From contig DAIDHC010000178.1 of assembly GCA_027452065.1 (NCBI GenBank), positions 1 to 32,384 on the forward strand: 32,384 nucleotides of DNA. Direction: 5' to 3'. How positions within the stretch are numbered: position 1 is the stretch's first letter; each line of letters starts with the position of its first letter. A model generated the notes under the pieces. It had not been told where the DNA came from. It did not search any database and saw nothing but the letters and a program-made list of their open reading frames with translations. This document shows, in pieces, positions 16,018 through 23,057 of this stretch. A program made the translations under genes and the position numbers. The DNA comes from Bryobacterales bacterium. Lineage in GTDB: Bacteria; Acidobacteriota; Terriglobia; Bryobacterales; Bryobacteraceae.

Positions 16018-17523
16018 ATGAACCGCCGGCGCTTTCTCCTCAGCGGACTCCCGGCCGCGGCCGCCGCCGCTTCCCCCCGCGCGAATCATTTCCTTCCCGC
16101 CTCCGACTATCACTATCGCCGCGTCCAATCCTACGTCGAAAACATCCCCGTACCCGAATACCACTGGGCCCCCGAATCCTCCTACGAGCGCTTCCGCGAC
16201 ATCAAGTACGGCGTCCGCCTCCACTGGGGCCTTTACTCCATCCTCGGCCGGCCCGGCGAGTCCTGGCCTTTTCTGAAAATGCCCTTCGCCGAGCGCCAGC
16301 GCTATCAGTCCCTCTACCAATCCTGGAATCCGCGCGGCTTCGACGCCCACCAGTGGGTTGACCTCTTCACCGAATGCGGCATGAAGATGTTCGCCTTCAC
16401 CACCAAACACCACGAAGGCTTTTCCCTGTTCGACACCCGCACCCGCGTCGTGCGCCGCGCCGATTGGACCGCGCCCGCCGGCCCCCGCATCGAAGCCTGC
16501 GACCTCGCCTACAGCATCATGGAAACGCCCTTCCGCCGCGACGTCGTCAAAGAGTTGTGCGACGCCGCCCACCAGCGCGGCATGCTCATCGATTTCTATT
16601 TCTCCCACCCCGACTGGTACGACGCCGACTTCCGCCCCTACGCCTTCCACCCCCTCCAGGTGCCGTCTTCCAACGTGCTGACCACCGATTACGACGAAGC
16701 CAAAAAACGCCTCGGCAGCGAACTGGTCATCGTCCCCGATCCCTCGCCCGCCGCCGTCAACCGCATGATGGCCCGCCACCGCGCCCAGCTCACCGAACTG
16801 CTCACCCGCTACGGCAAAATCGACATGCTCTGCCTGGACCAGTGGCTCGGCCCCCAGGTCTGGCACCAACTGCGCGACACCGTCCTCCATCTCCGCTCGC
16901 TCCAGCCCGATATCATGATCCGCGCCCGCGGCATCGGCAATTACGGCGATTACTACACCCCCGAAGGCTTCGTCCCCGGCGACAAAGCCAACACCGATAC
17001 CCCCTGGTTCGTCATCTACCCGCTCGGCTCCTCGTTTTCTTACTACCGCGACGAGACGCATTACAAAGGCCCCGCCTGGGTAATCCGCAATCTGGTCGAC
17101 TCGGCCGCCAAGGGCGGCAACTTCATGGTCGGCATCGGCCCCGACGGCAACGGCGAATTCCCCTTGGAAGCCGTCCGCCAATTGAAAGAGGTCGGCCAAT
17201 GGCTGAGAGTCAACGGCGATGCCATCTACGCCACGCGCGCCCGCGACGGGGCTCTCTGGAGCGAAGGCCCCGATGTCCGTTTCACCCGCTCGAAGGACAG
17301 CCGCACGATCTACGCCTTCGCCCTCCAATGGCCCGGTGAAACGCTCCGCCTTGCTTCCATCCCGCCCCGCGCCGGCACGGGCGTCCGCATGCTCGGCGCA
17401 AACGAAAGGCTGCCCTGGAAACCCGCCGGCTCCGGCATCGAGATCCAAATCCCGCCCGGCCTGCAAGACGAATCCCGCCGCCCCTGCCGCCACGCCTGGG
17501 CCTTCGAAATCCGCTCCGCCTGA
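16018..17523 (+). CDS. Exported GH29-family alpha-L-fucosidase
   Basis: A retaining glycoside hydrolase expected to release terminal alpha-L-fucose from glycans. The Tat leader is NRRRFLLSG followed by an Ala-rich stretch. The GH29 (beta/alpha)8 barrel shows YGVRLHWGLYS near residue 64, FTTKHHEGFSLFDT at 127-140, a DFYFSHPDWY strand near 192-201, and the probable nucleophile D274 in YGKIDMLCLDQWLG. The late AAKGGNFMVGIGPDGNGEFP is the typical GGNLLLNIGPxxDG equivalent. The C-terminal ~80 residues form a small beta domain. Length 501 is usual. The LCLDQW nucleophile context differs from the common LWxDG form, so substrate preference may be altered. The ATG at 16018 has only a weak GAG behind it, consistent with coupling to the amidase gene upstream. 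The last 17 codons are duplicated at 20758-20808. Confidence 0.9.
   Translation: MNRRRFLLSGLPAAAAAASPRANHFLPASDYHYRRVQSYVENIPVPEYHWAPESSYERFRDIKYGVRLHWGLYSILGRPGESWPFLKMPFAERQRYQSLYQSWNPRGFDAHQWVDLFTECGMKMFAFTTKHHEGFSLFDTRTRVVRRADWTAPAGPRIEACDLAYSIMETPFRRDVVKELCDAAHQRGMLIDFYFSHPDWYDADFRPYAFHPLQVPSSNVLTTDYDEAKKRLGSELVIVPDPSPAAVNRMMARHRAQLTELLTRYGKIDMLCLDQWLGPQVWHQLRDTVLHLRSLQPDIMIRARGIGNYGDYYTPEGFVPGDKANTDTPWFVIYPLGSSFSYYRDETHYKGPAWVIRNLVDSAAKGGNFMVGIGPDGNGEFPLEAVRQLKEVGQWLRVNGDAIYATRARDGALWSEGPDVRFTRSKDSRTIYAFALQWPGETLRLASIPPRAGTGVRMLGANERLPWKPAGSGIEIQIPPGLQDESRRPCRHAWAFEIRSA
17473..17523 (+). repeat. Direct repeat copy A: 3' end of the fucosidase gene
   Basis: 51 bases encoding SRRPCRHAWAFEIRSA plus the stop codon. 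They match 20758-20808 at about 46 of 51 positions by eye, in the same orientation. This copy is in its native gene. The pair brackets the PadR/permease cassette. Confidence 0.8.
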
Positions 17524-17598
17524 CCGCGTCTCGGCTCGCCACCGCGCAACGCCGCGCGCCCGGCCCCCGCGCCGGCGCCTCCGTCCGCGCGCCCGGCG

Positions 17599-20286
17599 TT
17601 ATTCTGCCCGCAACGTCTCGGCCGGATCCACCGCCGCCGCCCGGCGCGCCGGAAAGTAACAAGCCACAACAGCCGCCGCCAGCAGCACCGCCGGCATCGC
17701 CGCATAAGTCACCGGATCGAGCGGCGTCACCCCGTACAGCAGCGCCTTCATGAGTCTCCCCAGTCCGGCCGCTCCCGCAAATCCCACCCCGCATCCGATG
17801 GCCGCCAGCACCACGCCCTGCTTGACGAACATGCCCTTCACCGCCGCCGGTTCCGCGCCCAACGCCATGCGGATCCCAACCTCGCGCCGCCGTTGTTCGG
17901 CCGAGTACGCCACCACGCCGTAGATGCCGATCACTCCCAGCAGCAGCGCCATCCCGCCCGCGATCGCCAGCATCACCAGCGCGAACGAGGTCCGCGCCAT
18001 GGACCGCCCCTCCACCTGCTCCATCGTCAGCATTCCCGCCACCGCCAGATTGCCGTTCACCTGCCGGATCGCCCGGCGCACATCTTCGGCCAGTGCCTCG
18101 GTGCCCGCGCGTGAACTGCGAAGCACAAAAACCGGATTCCGGACGGCCGCCCAAACATCCCGCGGCAGCCAAAGCACGCGCCCATAGCTGGGCCAGTAAA
18201 CCACCGCCGGCGCATTTTCGTTCGCCCCCGCCAGCCGGACGTCCTCCACCACCCCGATCACCTCATACCACGGGAACCCCATCGACGGCAGCCGCGCATT
18301 GATGCGCTTGCCGATCGCCGCCGCCGCGCTGCCCCAGTATTCGCGCGCCAGGTTCTCGGAAACCATCACGCTCCTGCTCCCGCCGTAGAGATCGTTCCAG
18401 GAATAGTCCCGCCCCGCCACCAGCCGCGTGCCCATCGCCTGGAAATAACCCGGCGCGACGCCCCGGAACACCCGCGACGGAGGATAGCTGCCCGGTGGAA
18501 TCTCCTGGCCTTCGACGAACACGCCGTCCCAGTTCAAGAGCACCCCGTCCATCGGCACGCCGTCGGCGAATCCAACCCCCGCCACGCCGGGAATCGCAGC
18601 AAGCCGGTCGACGATGTCCTGCTCCATCCGCGCCACGCGCTCCTCATTCGGCTGCAGCGCCTTGGGGACCGCAACCGGCACCGTCTCCAGTTGCGCCGCT
18701 CCCGTGAAGCCCGGCTTCACCCCGCGCAGATTCTCAAAAGTGCGGATCATCAGTCCGGAGCTGATCAGCAAAACCATCGCGAGTGAAACCTGCGCCACCA
18801 CCAGCGCGTTCCGCGCTCTCTGCTGCTCCGGCCCCGCGCTGGCCGTGCGTCCGCCCCGGCGCAGCGAAATCGGCCCGCCGCACCGCCAGGCCGGAATCAA
18901 GCCCAGAAGCAGAATCGAAACCGCCGCCACCGCCAAAGCGAATCCGGCGGTCCGCCCGTCCACTGCGATCTCGCTCAGCCGCGGAAGATTCGCCGGCGCA
19001 ATCCATTGCAGCAGCGCCACTCCCGCGTACGCCAGCCCCATCCCCAGCAAAGCGCCCGCCGCCACCAGTACGCCGTTTTCCGCCAGCAGTTCCCGCGCCA
19101 GCCGCCCGCGCCCCGCGCCCAGCGCCGCCCGCACCGCCAGTTCCTGCCGCCGCCCTTCCACGCGCACCAGCACCAGATTCGCCACGTTGGCGCACACAAT
19201 CAGCATCACCGCGCCCAGCGTCCCCATCACAACCCACAACACGTCGCCCACGTTGCCGACAATTGTTTCGCGCAGCGGCCGCAGTTCCGGCGCGACCCGC
19301 CACGAGGAAAATACCCGCACCGCAACCGCGTTCGATCCGAACGAATGCATCCAGACCGGAATCAGCCGCCCGAGATCGGCCTGTGCCTGGTCGAGCGAAA
19401 CTCCCGGCTTCAGGCGGCCCACGGCGCTCAGGTAGAACCCGGACATTTCCGCGCGCGCCCTGTCCAGCTGCAGCGGCGCGATGATCGCCGCCGGAAGATC
19501 GGCGATCCGGAACGATTCCGGCATCACGCCGATCACCTGCCGCTGCCGCGCGTCCACCAGTACCGTCCGGCCAATCACATCCGCCCGTCCGCCAAAGCGC
19601 CGCTGCCAGTAGCCGTGGCTCAACAAAATCGTCGGCGCGGCGCCGGGCCTCTGGTCCCCGGCCGAGAACCATCGCCCGCGCTCCGGCGCCACGCCCAGCG
19701 CCTCCAGAGTCCCTGGACTCACCGCGATCGAGAGCACCTGCTCCGGTTCGCCCACTCCTCCCATCGACACCATCGAGGAGTTCCAGACGCCCAGATTTTC
19801 GAACGACCGGTTCTGTTCGATGTAAGTAAAGTACATCCCGGTGGAAAGCCCGATTCCGGCCTCCGATGTCACTCCGCCCAGGCCCGGCGCCATGTGCCGG
19901 ATCGAAACCAGCCGCTCTGGCGCCCGGTATGCCAGAGGCTTCAGAAGCACCCCGTCGACCACGCTGAAAACCGCAGTGTTCGCGCCGATGCCGATGGCAA
20001 TGGTCAGAATCGCCGTCGCCGCGAACGCCGGACTCTTCCGCAGCGTCCGGAAAGCGAAACGGATGTTGCGCGCCGTTTCATCGAGCAATGAGACCGTATT
20101 CATCCGGTAAACCTCCTCGCGCACCCGCGCGGTGCTTCCCAGCTTGCGCCGCGCCGCCGCCCGCGCCGCCCGCGGCTCCATCCCTCGCCCGATCAACTCT
20201 TCGGTGGCGTGCTCCAGGTATGACTCGAGTTCGTCCCGCAGATCCGAGTCGGCATCGTTGCGATGAAAAAATCTCCGCCAGTTCAT
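17599..20286 (-). CDS. ADOP-family FtsX/MacB-like ABC permease
   Basis: A large inner-membrane permease of the acidobacterial duplicated-permease type, which resembles MacB but lacks an ATPase domain. The transported or sensed ligand is unknown. Residues 1-75 form the soluble permease prefix (DLRDELESYLEHATEELIGRG). Then come a first helix with AATAILTIAIGIGANTAVFSVVDGVLL, a periplasmic MacB-type domain, and three helices near 350-470. A second half follows, containing SLAMVLLISSGLMIRTFENL near 500, a second periplasmic domain, and a closing three-helix FtsX segment with YGVVAYSAEQRRREVGIRMALGA, ending DPAETLRAE. Length 895 is slightly above the usual 800-880. It starts 7 bases after the PadR gene on the same strand, the standard pairing for this family. 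No ATP-binding partner gene lies in the window. Confidence 0.92.
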   Translation of the reverse strand: MNWRRFFHRNDADSDLRDELESYLEHATEELIGRGMEPRAARAAARRKLGSTARVREEVYRMNTVSLLDETARNIRFAFRTLRKSPAFAATAILTIAIGIGANTAVFSVVDGVLLKPLAYRAPERLVSIRHMAPGLGGVTSEAGIGLSTGMYFTYIEQNRSFENLGVWNSSMVSMGGVGEPEQVLSIAVSPGTLEALGVAPERGRWFSAGDQRPGAAPTILLSHGYWQRRFGGRADVIGRTVLVDARQRQVIGVMPESFRIADLPAAIIAPLQLDRARAEMSGFYLSAVGRLKPGVSLDQAQADLGRLIPVWMHSFGSNAVAVRVFSSWRVAPELRPLRETIVGNVGDVLWVVMGTLGAVMLIVCANVANLVLVRVEGRRQELAVRAALGAGRGRLARELLAENGVLVAAGALLGMGLAYAGVALLQWIAPANLPRLSEIAVDGRTAGFALAVAAVSILLLGLIPAWRCGGPISLRRGGRTASAGPEQQRARNALVVAQVSLAMVLLISSGLMIRTFENLRGVKPGFTGAAQLETVPVAVPKALQPNEERVARMEQDIVDRLAAIPGVAGVGFADGVPMDGVLLNWDGVFVEGQEIPPGSYPPSRVFRGVAPGYFQAMGTRLVAGRDYSWNDLYGGSRSVMVSENLAREYWGSAAAAIGKRINARLPSMGFPWYEVIGVVEDVRLAGANENAPAVVYWPSYGRVLWLPRDVWAAVRNPVFVLRSSRAGTEALAEDVRRAIRQVNGNLAVAGMLTMEQVEGRSMARTSFALVMLAIAGGMALLLGVIGIYGVVAYSAEQRRREVGIRMALGAEPAAVKGMFVKQGVVLAAIGCGVGFAGAAGLGRLMKALLYGVTPLDPVTYAAMPAVLLAAAVVACYFPARRAAAVDPAETLRAE

Positions 20287-20293
20287 GCCGCCC

Positions 20294-20653
20294 TCACCTG
20301 GCCTTCTCGCCGGCCGGATTCATCACCCGCCCGATCGCCCGCACCACTTCTTCCCAGCGCGACGCCTCCACCGCCAGCCGCTTCCGGCCCGCCGGCGTCA
20401 GCCGGTAGTACTTCGCTTTCCGGTTGTTCTCCGAAGTTCCCCAGAACGACGCGATCCAGCCGCGGTTCTCCAGCCGGTGCAGCGCCGGATACAGCGACCC
20501 CTGTTCGATCTGCAGCACGTCGTCCGATCCCTGTTCAATCGAGTGGGCAATCGTGTACCCATGAGCCGGCCCCAGCAACAGCGTCCGCAGGATCAGCATG
20601 TCAAGCGTCCCTTGCAGCATCTCGGAATGTAGCGGGGATTCGCGCCGCGGCAT
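20294..20653 (-). CDS. PadR-family transcriptional regulator
   Basis: A small winged-helix repressor, 119 residues. The PadR fold is plain: LQGTLDMLILRTLLLGPAHGY opens the first helices, IEQGSLYPALHRLENRGWI is the recognition helix and turn, KYYRLTPAGRKRL is the wing, and a single C-terminal dimerisation helix follows. It is predicted to control the permease gene 7 bases downstream, as in other PadR/ADOP pairs. I start at the ATG at 20653 because GGAGG (20658-20662) precedes it by 4 bases, and upstream in-frame residues are not conserved-looking. No clear inverted-repeat operator is visible in the upstream 60 bases. The inducer is unknown. Confidence 0.92.
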   Translation of the reverse strand: MPRRESPLHSEMLQGTLDMLILRTLLLGPAHGYTIAHSIEQGSDDVLQIEQGSLYPALHRLENRGWIASFWGTSENNRKAKYYRLTPAGRKRLAVEASRWEEVVRAIGRVMNPAGEKAR

Positions 20654-20657
20654 AGTT

Positions 20658-20662
20658 CCTCC
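20658..20662 (-). promoter_or_regulatory. Shine-Dalgarno deciding the PadR start
   Basis: GGAGG on the minus strand, 4 bases before the ATG at 20653. It selects this start over the longer in-frame alternative beginning at 20770. Confidence 0.7.
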
Positions 20663-20757
20663 ACTCGATGATCTACTGGAAGAATACACAAACTCGAGCC
20701 GGCCGGCAAGCCCCGGGTTCGCCGCACACAATCGGCGCCCCCATCCGATCCCGTCCC

Positions 20758-20808
20758 TCCCGCCGCCCATGCCGCTACGCCTGGGCCTTCCAAATCCGCA
20801 CCCCCTGA
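20758..20808 (+). repeat. Direct repeat copy B: orphan 3' end of a fucosidase-like gene
   Basis: These 51 bases translate in frame to SRRPCRYAWAFQIRTP followed by TGA and differ from copy A at about five positions. Substitutions at third and first codon positions suggest divergence after duplication rather than a recent copy. Upstream of 20758 the similarity ends at once, so only the last 17 codons of a second fucosidase gene survive here. Confidence 0.75.
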
Positions 20809-20876
20809 CATGCGCCCCACACGACGAACCCTCCCCCGCCGGTCAATCCCGCGCCTTCCGCAAACCCCCGCCGGAA

Positions 20877-21110
20877 CTACCCGGGCAAGCACCCGTAAAC
20901 GAGGCCACGCGAAGCGACCAGAACCACGAAGCCCTCCCCGAGCGCCTCCCCGGGCCGTCCGCGCTTCGACTCCACGATCCGCCCGAGCCATTCGTCATGA
21001 TTTTCGAGACGAGCGGCGAGCACAAAGGCGGCATCGGAAGGTCTGGCCGCCTGGTAATCGCCGCGAAAAGAATGAAAATGCGCCTTGCCAGCAACACCTG
21101 GTCGGCGCAT
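20877..21110 (-). CDS. Possible small hypothetical protein or gene remnant
   Basis: A 77-codon frame begins with an ATG inside the palindrome and contains a stretch (SDAAFVLAARLENHDEWLG, then EALGEGFVVLVASRG) with coding-like codon choice. I recognise no family. There is no good ribosome site before 21110, and the end (GCLPG) does not look like a domain boundary, so it may be a fragment of a longer lost gene. Confidence 0.28.
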   Translation of the reverse strand: MRRPGVAGKAHFHSFRGDYQAARPSDAAFVLAARLENHDEWLGRIVESKRGRPGEALGEGFVVLVASRGLVYGCLPG

Positions 21111-21118
21111 AATGCGCC
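21104..21118. repeat. Perfect 15-base palindrome
   Basis: GGCGCATAATGCGCC has 7-base arms around a single central A. The right arm ATGCGCC occurs again at 21078-21084. It could be an operator or simply a small hairpin; it lies about 360 bases before the start at 21469. Confidence 0.45.
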
Positions 21119-21468
21119 ACAGAAGTAGTCGTGGAGGAAGCCGGATTCATGGAAACGACGTTTACCCCCACCAAAACGCGCACGAGCCCCTCGCGCCGCG
21201 ACCACTCCCTTCGTAATCGCCACGCTGGGCTGCGAATCGTCACCGCAGGGCCGGCGAGCCCGCAGCTCCGTCGGCGGCAGAGCAGCCGCCAGAGTTCTAA
21301 ACACCGATGGGCGCCCGCTGAGCTCTTTCTTCGAAGGTATTTCCCTCCGGAGCGAGCCCTTTCACCGGCCACGCCCAATCGTCGTTTCCGACGGAAGCAA
21401 TCCGCTGCGCGGATATCGCTGCTCGGGAACGGATCTGTCGTAAGCCACAACCACAAGGAGCCGACACC

Positions 21469-22416
21469 ATGACGCAATCCGCATTTACGACATTTGCAGT
21501 GACGCTTTGTCTCCCCGCTTTCGCGATATCGGCCGGGCCGTCGCGGGCGCCTCTGTTCACCGCCGCCGAAGACGTCCCCTCTAAACTCGAGACCGGCGGC
21601 CCAATCCCGCGGTGGAACGGCGGCGCTCTCATAAGCCTGCTCGACGCCAGCGAGTCGTCCGCGCCCGTCGTTCGCCAAATCGGCCCCGACGGCATCGAAC
21701 TGCAAGCGTTCGTCCTCCCCGTTCCGGACGCCGGGTTGGCCCGCATCTACTCCGCCGCGCGCGGCCCGCAGGGCCAGTTGGCCATCGTCGGCATGCTGCA
21801 CAGCAAAGACGGCCGGAGCGGCGGGTTTCTCGCCCTCGCCACTCCCGACCGGACAAGCGTCAAGCTCATCCGGCTGTTCCCTTACGTAGCCTGTCTCGCG
21901 GCCTTCGCCGGAGACGGCACCGTCTGGACGCAAGGGCATGAGGCCGGCAACCCGGCCAACGGCGACGGGGTCATCCGTCACTTCGACGCCAGCGGCAAAC
22001 TCCTTGCCTCGTTCCTTCCCCAGTCCTCACTCTCCCCGCTCGACACCGCGCTCAACCTCAACGCCCTCGCCGTCTCCGGCGATCGCATCGGATGGTATTG
22101 CCGCCACTCGAATCAATACTTCGAAATCACCTCCGCCGGCGTGCGCCGCTTCCCGGGAGTCCCCATGGGACCGGACGGCGCCCCAACCGGCCTCGCCATT
22201 ACATCCTCAGGTACGCCCATCGCGAGCGTAGCCGACGGCCAAGGCCCCGGCCATCTTTACTACCTCGATCGCTCGCGAGCCGCCTGGACGGAGGCCTCGC
22301 GCCCGCAAGGCATCAATCCAGCCGATCTAGTGATGATGTATGGCGGCGGCGGCGAGCGGCTGGCCCTCCGCCTCCTCAACCGCCAGGCGATCACCTTCGT
22401 GAAAGTTCAGGAGTAA
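21469..22416 (+). CDS. Secreted protein of unknown function, beta-propeller-like
   Basis: The 315-residue product opens with a Sec signal peptide (AFTTFAVTLCLPAFAISAG). The mature part has short, loosely repeating strands such as GGALISLLDAS, GQLAIVGMLHS, GDGTVWTQGHE, GDRIGWYCRH and GLAITSSGTPIAS, spaced like the blades of an SMP-30/NHL-type propeller. No catalytic motif is visible, so a binding or structural role is as likely as enzymatic activity. The ATG at 21469 is supported by AAGGAG (21455-21460), 8 bases upstream. The gene is followed by the DinB-like gene 65 bases later on the same strand. The propeller assignment is a pattern inference; no family name is claimed. Confidence 0.75.
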   Translation: MTQSAFTTFAVTLCLPAFAISAGPSRAPLFTAAEDVPSKLETGGPIPRWNGGALISLLDASESSAPVVRQIGPDGIELQAFVLPVPDAGLARIYSAARGPQGQLAIVGMLHSKDGRSGGFLALATPDRTSVKLIRLFPYVACLAAFAGDGTVWTQGHEAGNPANGDGVIRHFDASGKLLASFLPQSSLSPLDTALNLNALAVSGDRIGWYCRHSNQYFEITSAGVRRFPGVPMGPDGAPTGLAITSSGTPIASVADGQGPGHLYYLDRSRAAWTEASRPQGINPADLVMMYGGGGERLALRLLNRQAITFVKVQE

Positions 22417-22481
22417 ATCCCGCGCAACGCCCGCGCCGCTCCCCCACCCCGCTTGCTATCCTCATCGGTGAAAGGCACCCG

Positions 22482-23003
22482 ATGAAACTCCTTCTCCCCG
22501 CTCTCCCCCTCCTCGCCGCCGCCTGCGCCCTCGCCCAGCAGCCGTCCGGCGAAACCACCCCGTCTCTCGCCGAAGAGGCCAAACAGGCCTACTCCCGCGT
22601 CAAGACCAACATCCTCAAAGCCGCCGAAAAAATGCCCGAGCCCGACTACTCCTTCAAAGCCACCCCCGAAGTCCGCCCCTTCTCCGAACTCCTCGCCCAC
22701 GTCGCCGGCTCCCAGTTCCGCGCCTGCTCCCTTCTCACCGGCGCCTCGCCCGCTCAGGCCCCCTCCAATCCCACGAAGGCCTCCCTCACCGCCTACCTCC
22801 AGGCCTCTTTCGACAACTGCGACAAAGCCTACGACTCGGTCACCCCCGCCAACCAGGGCGAATGGGTCGGCTCCGGCTACATGCACCACTCCCGCATCGG
22901 CCTGCTCTGGTATAACGCCACCCACTTGAACGAAATGTACGGCACCATGGCCGTCTACATGCGTCTCAAAGGCCTCGTCCCGCCCTCGAGCGAACGCCGC
23001 TAG
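22482..23003 (+). CDS. Secreted DinB-like four-helix protein
   Basis: A 173-residue protein with a Sec signal peptide (LLLPALPLLAAACALA, cleavage before QQ) and a DinB/YfiT-type four-helix bundle. DinB-like proteins are metal-binding and often act as thiol-dependent transferases, but exported members have no assigned role. Candidate ligands are H in LLAHVAGSQF and a histidine group in GYMHHSRIGLLWYNATHLNEMYG, spaced as in the family. The start is the ATG at 22482 with AAAGG just upstream; a longer in-frame reading would put non-coding-like residues before the signal peptide. It may share a transcript with the propeller-like gene. Its 3' end faces the convergent Tricorn-like gene 54 bases away. 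Confidence 0.82.
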   Translation: MKLLLPALPLLAAACALAQQPSGETTPSLAEEAKQAYSRVKTNILKAAEKMPEPDYSFKATPEVRPFSELLAHVAGSQFRACSLLTGASPAQAPSNPTKASLTAYLQASFDNCDKAYDSVTPANQGEWVGSGYMHHSRIGLLWYNATHLNEMYGTMAVYMRLKGLVPPSSERR

Positions 23004-23057
23004 CCCCCGCCGCCGTTCATCGTGTCGAACCCCGCCCCGCTCCTCCGCGCGGCGCAC

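Larger units (their letters stand above)
20809..21468. other. 660-base gene-poor region
   Basis: No recognisable gene. It holds one doubtful minus-strand small ORF (20877-21110) and a perfect palindrome at 21104-21118. A ribosome-site-like GGAGGAAG at 21133-21140 stands before an ATG at 21149. That plus-strand frame stays open for 107 codons and ends in an ATGA overlap with the next gene, but its Arg/Ser/Pro-rich content looks non-coding. Codon bias is weaker than in the genes around it, as expected for decayed DNA. Confidence 0.5.

Noticed and set aside
21149-21472. 107-codon plus-strand frame with a ribosome-site-like sequence and ATGA overlap with the next gene
   Set aside because: The composition is Arg/Ser/Pro-rich and codon bias is weak after the first ~20 codons; the next gene has its own good ribosome site. 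Kept only as a note in the findings.
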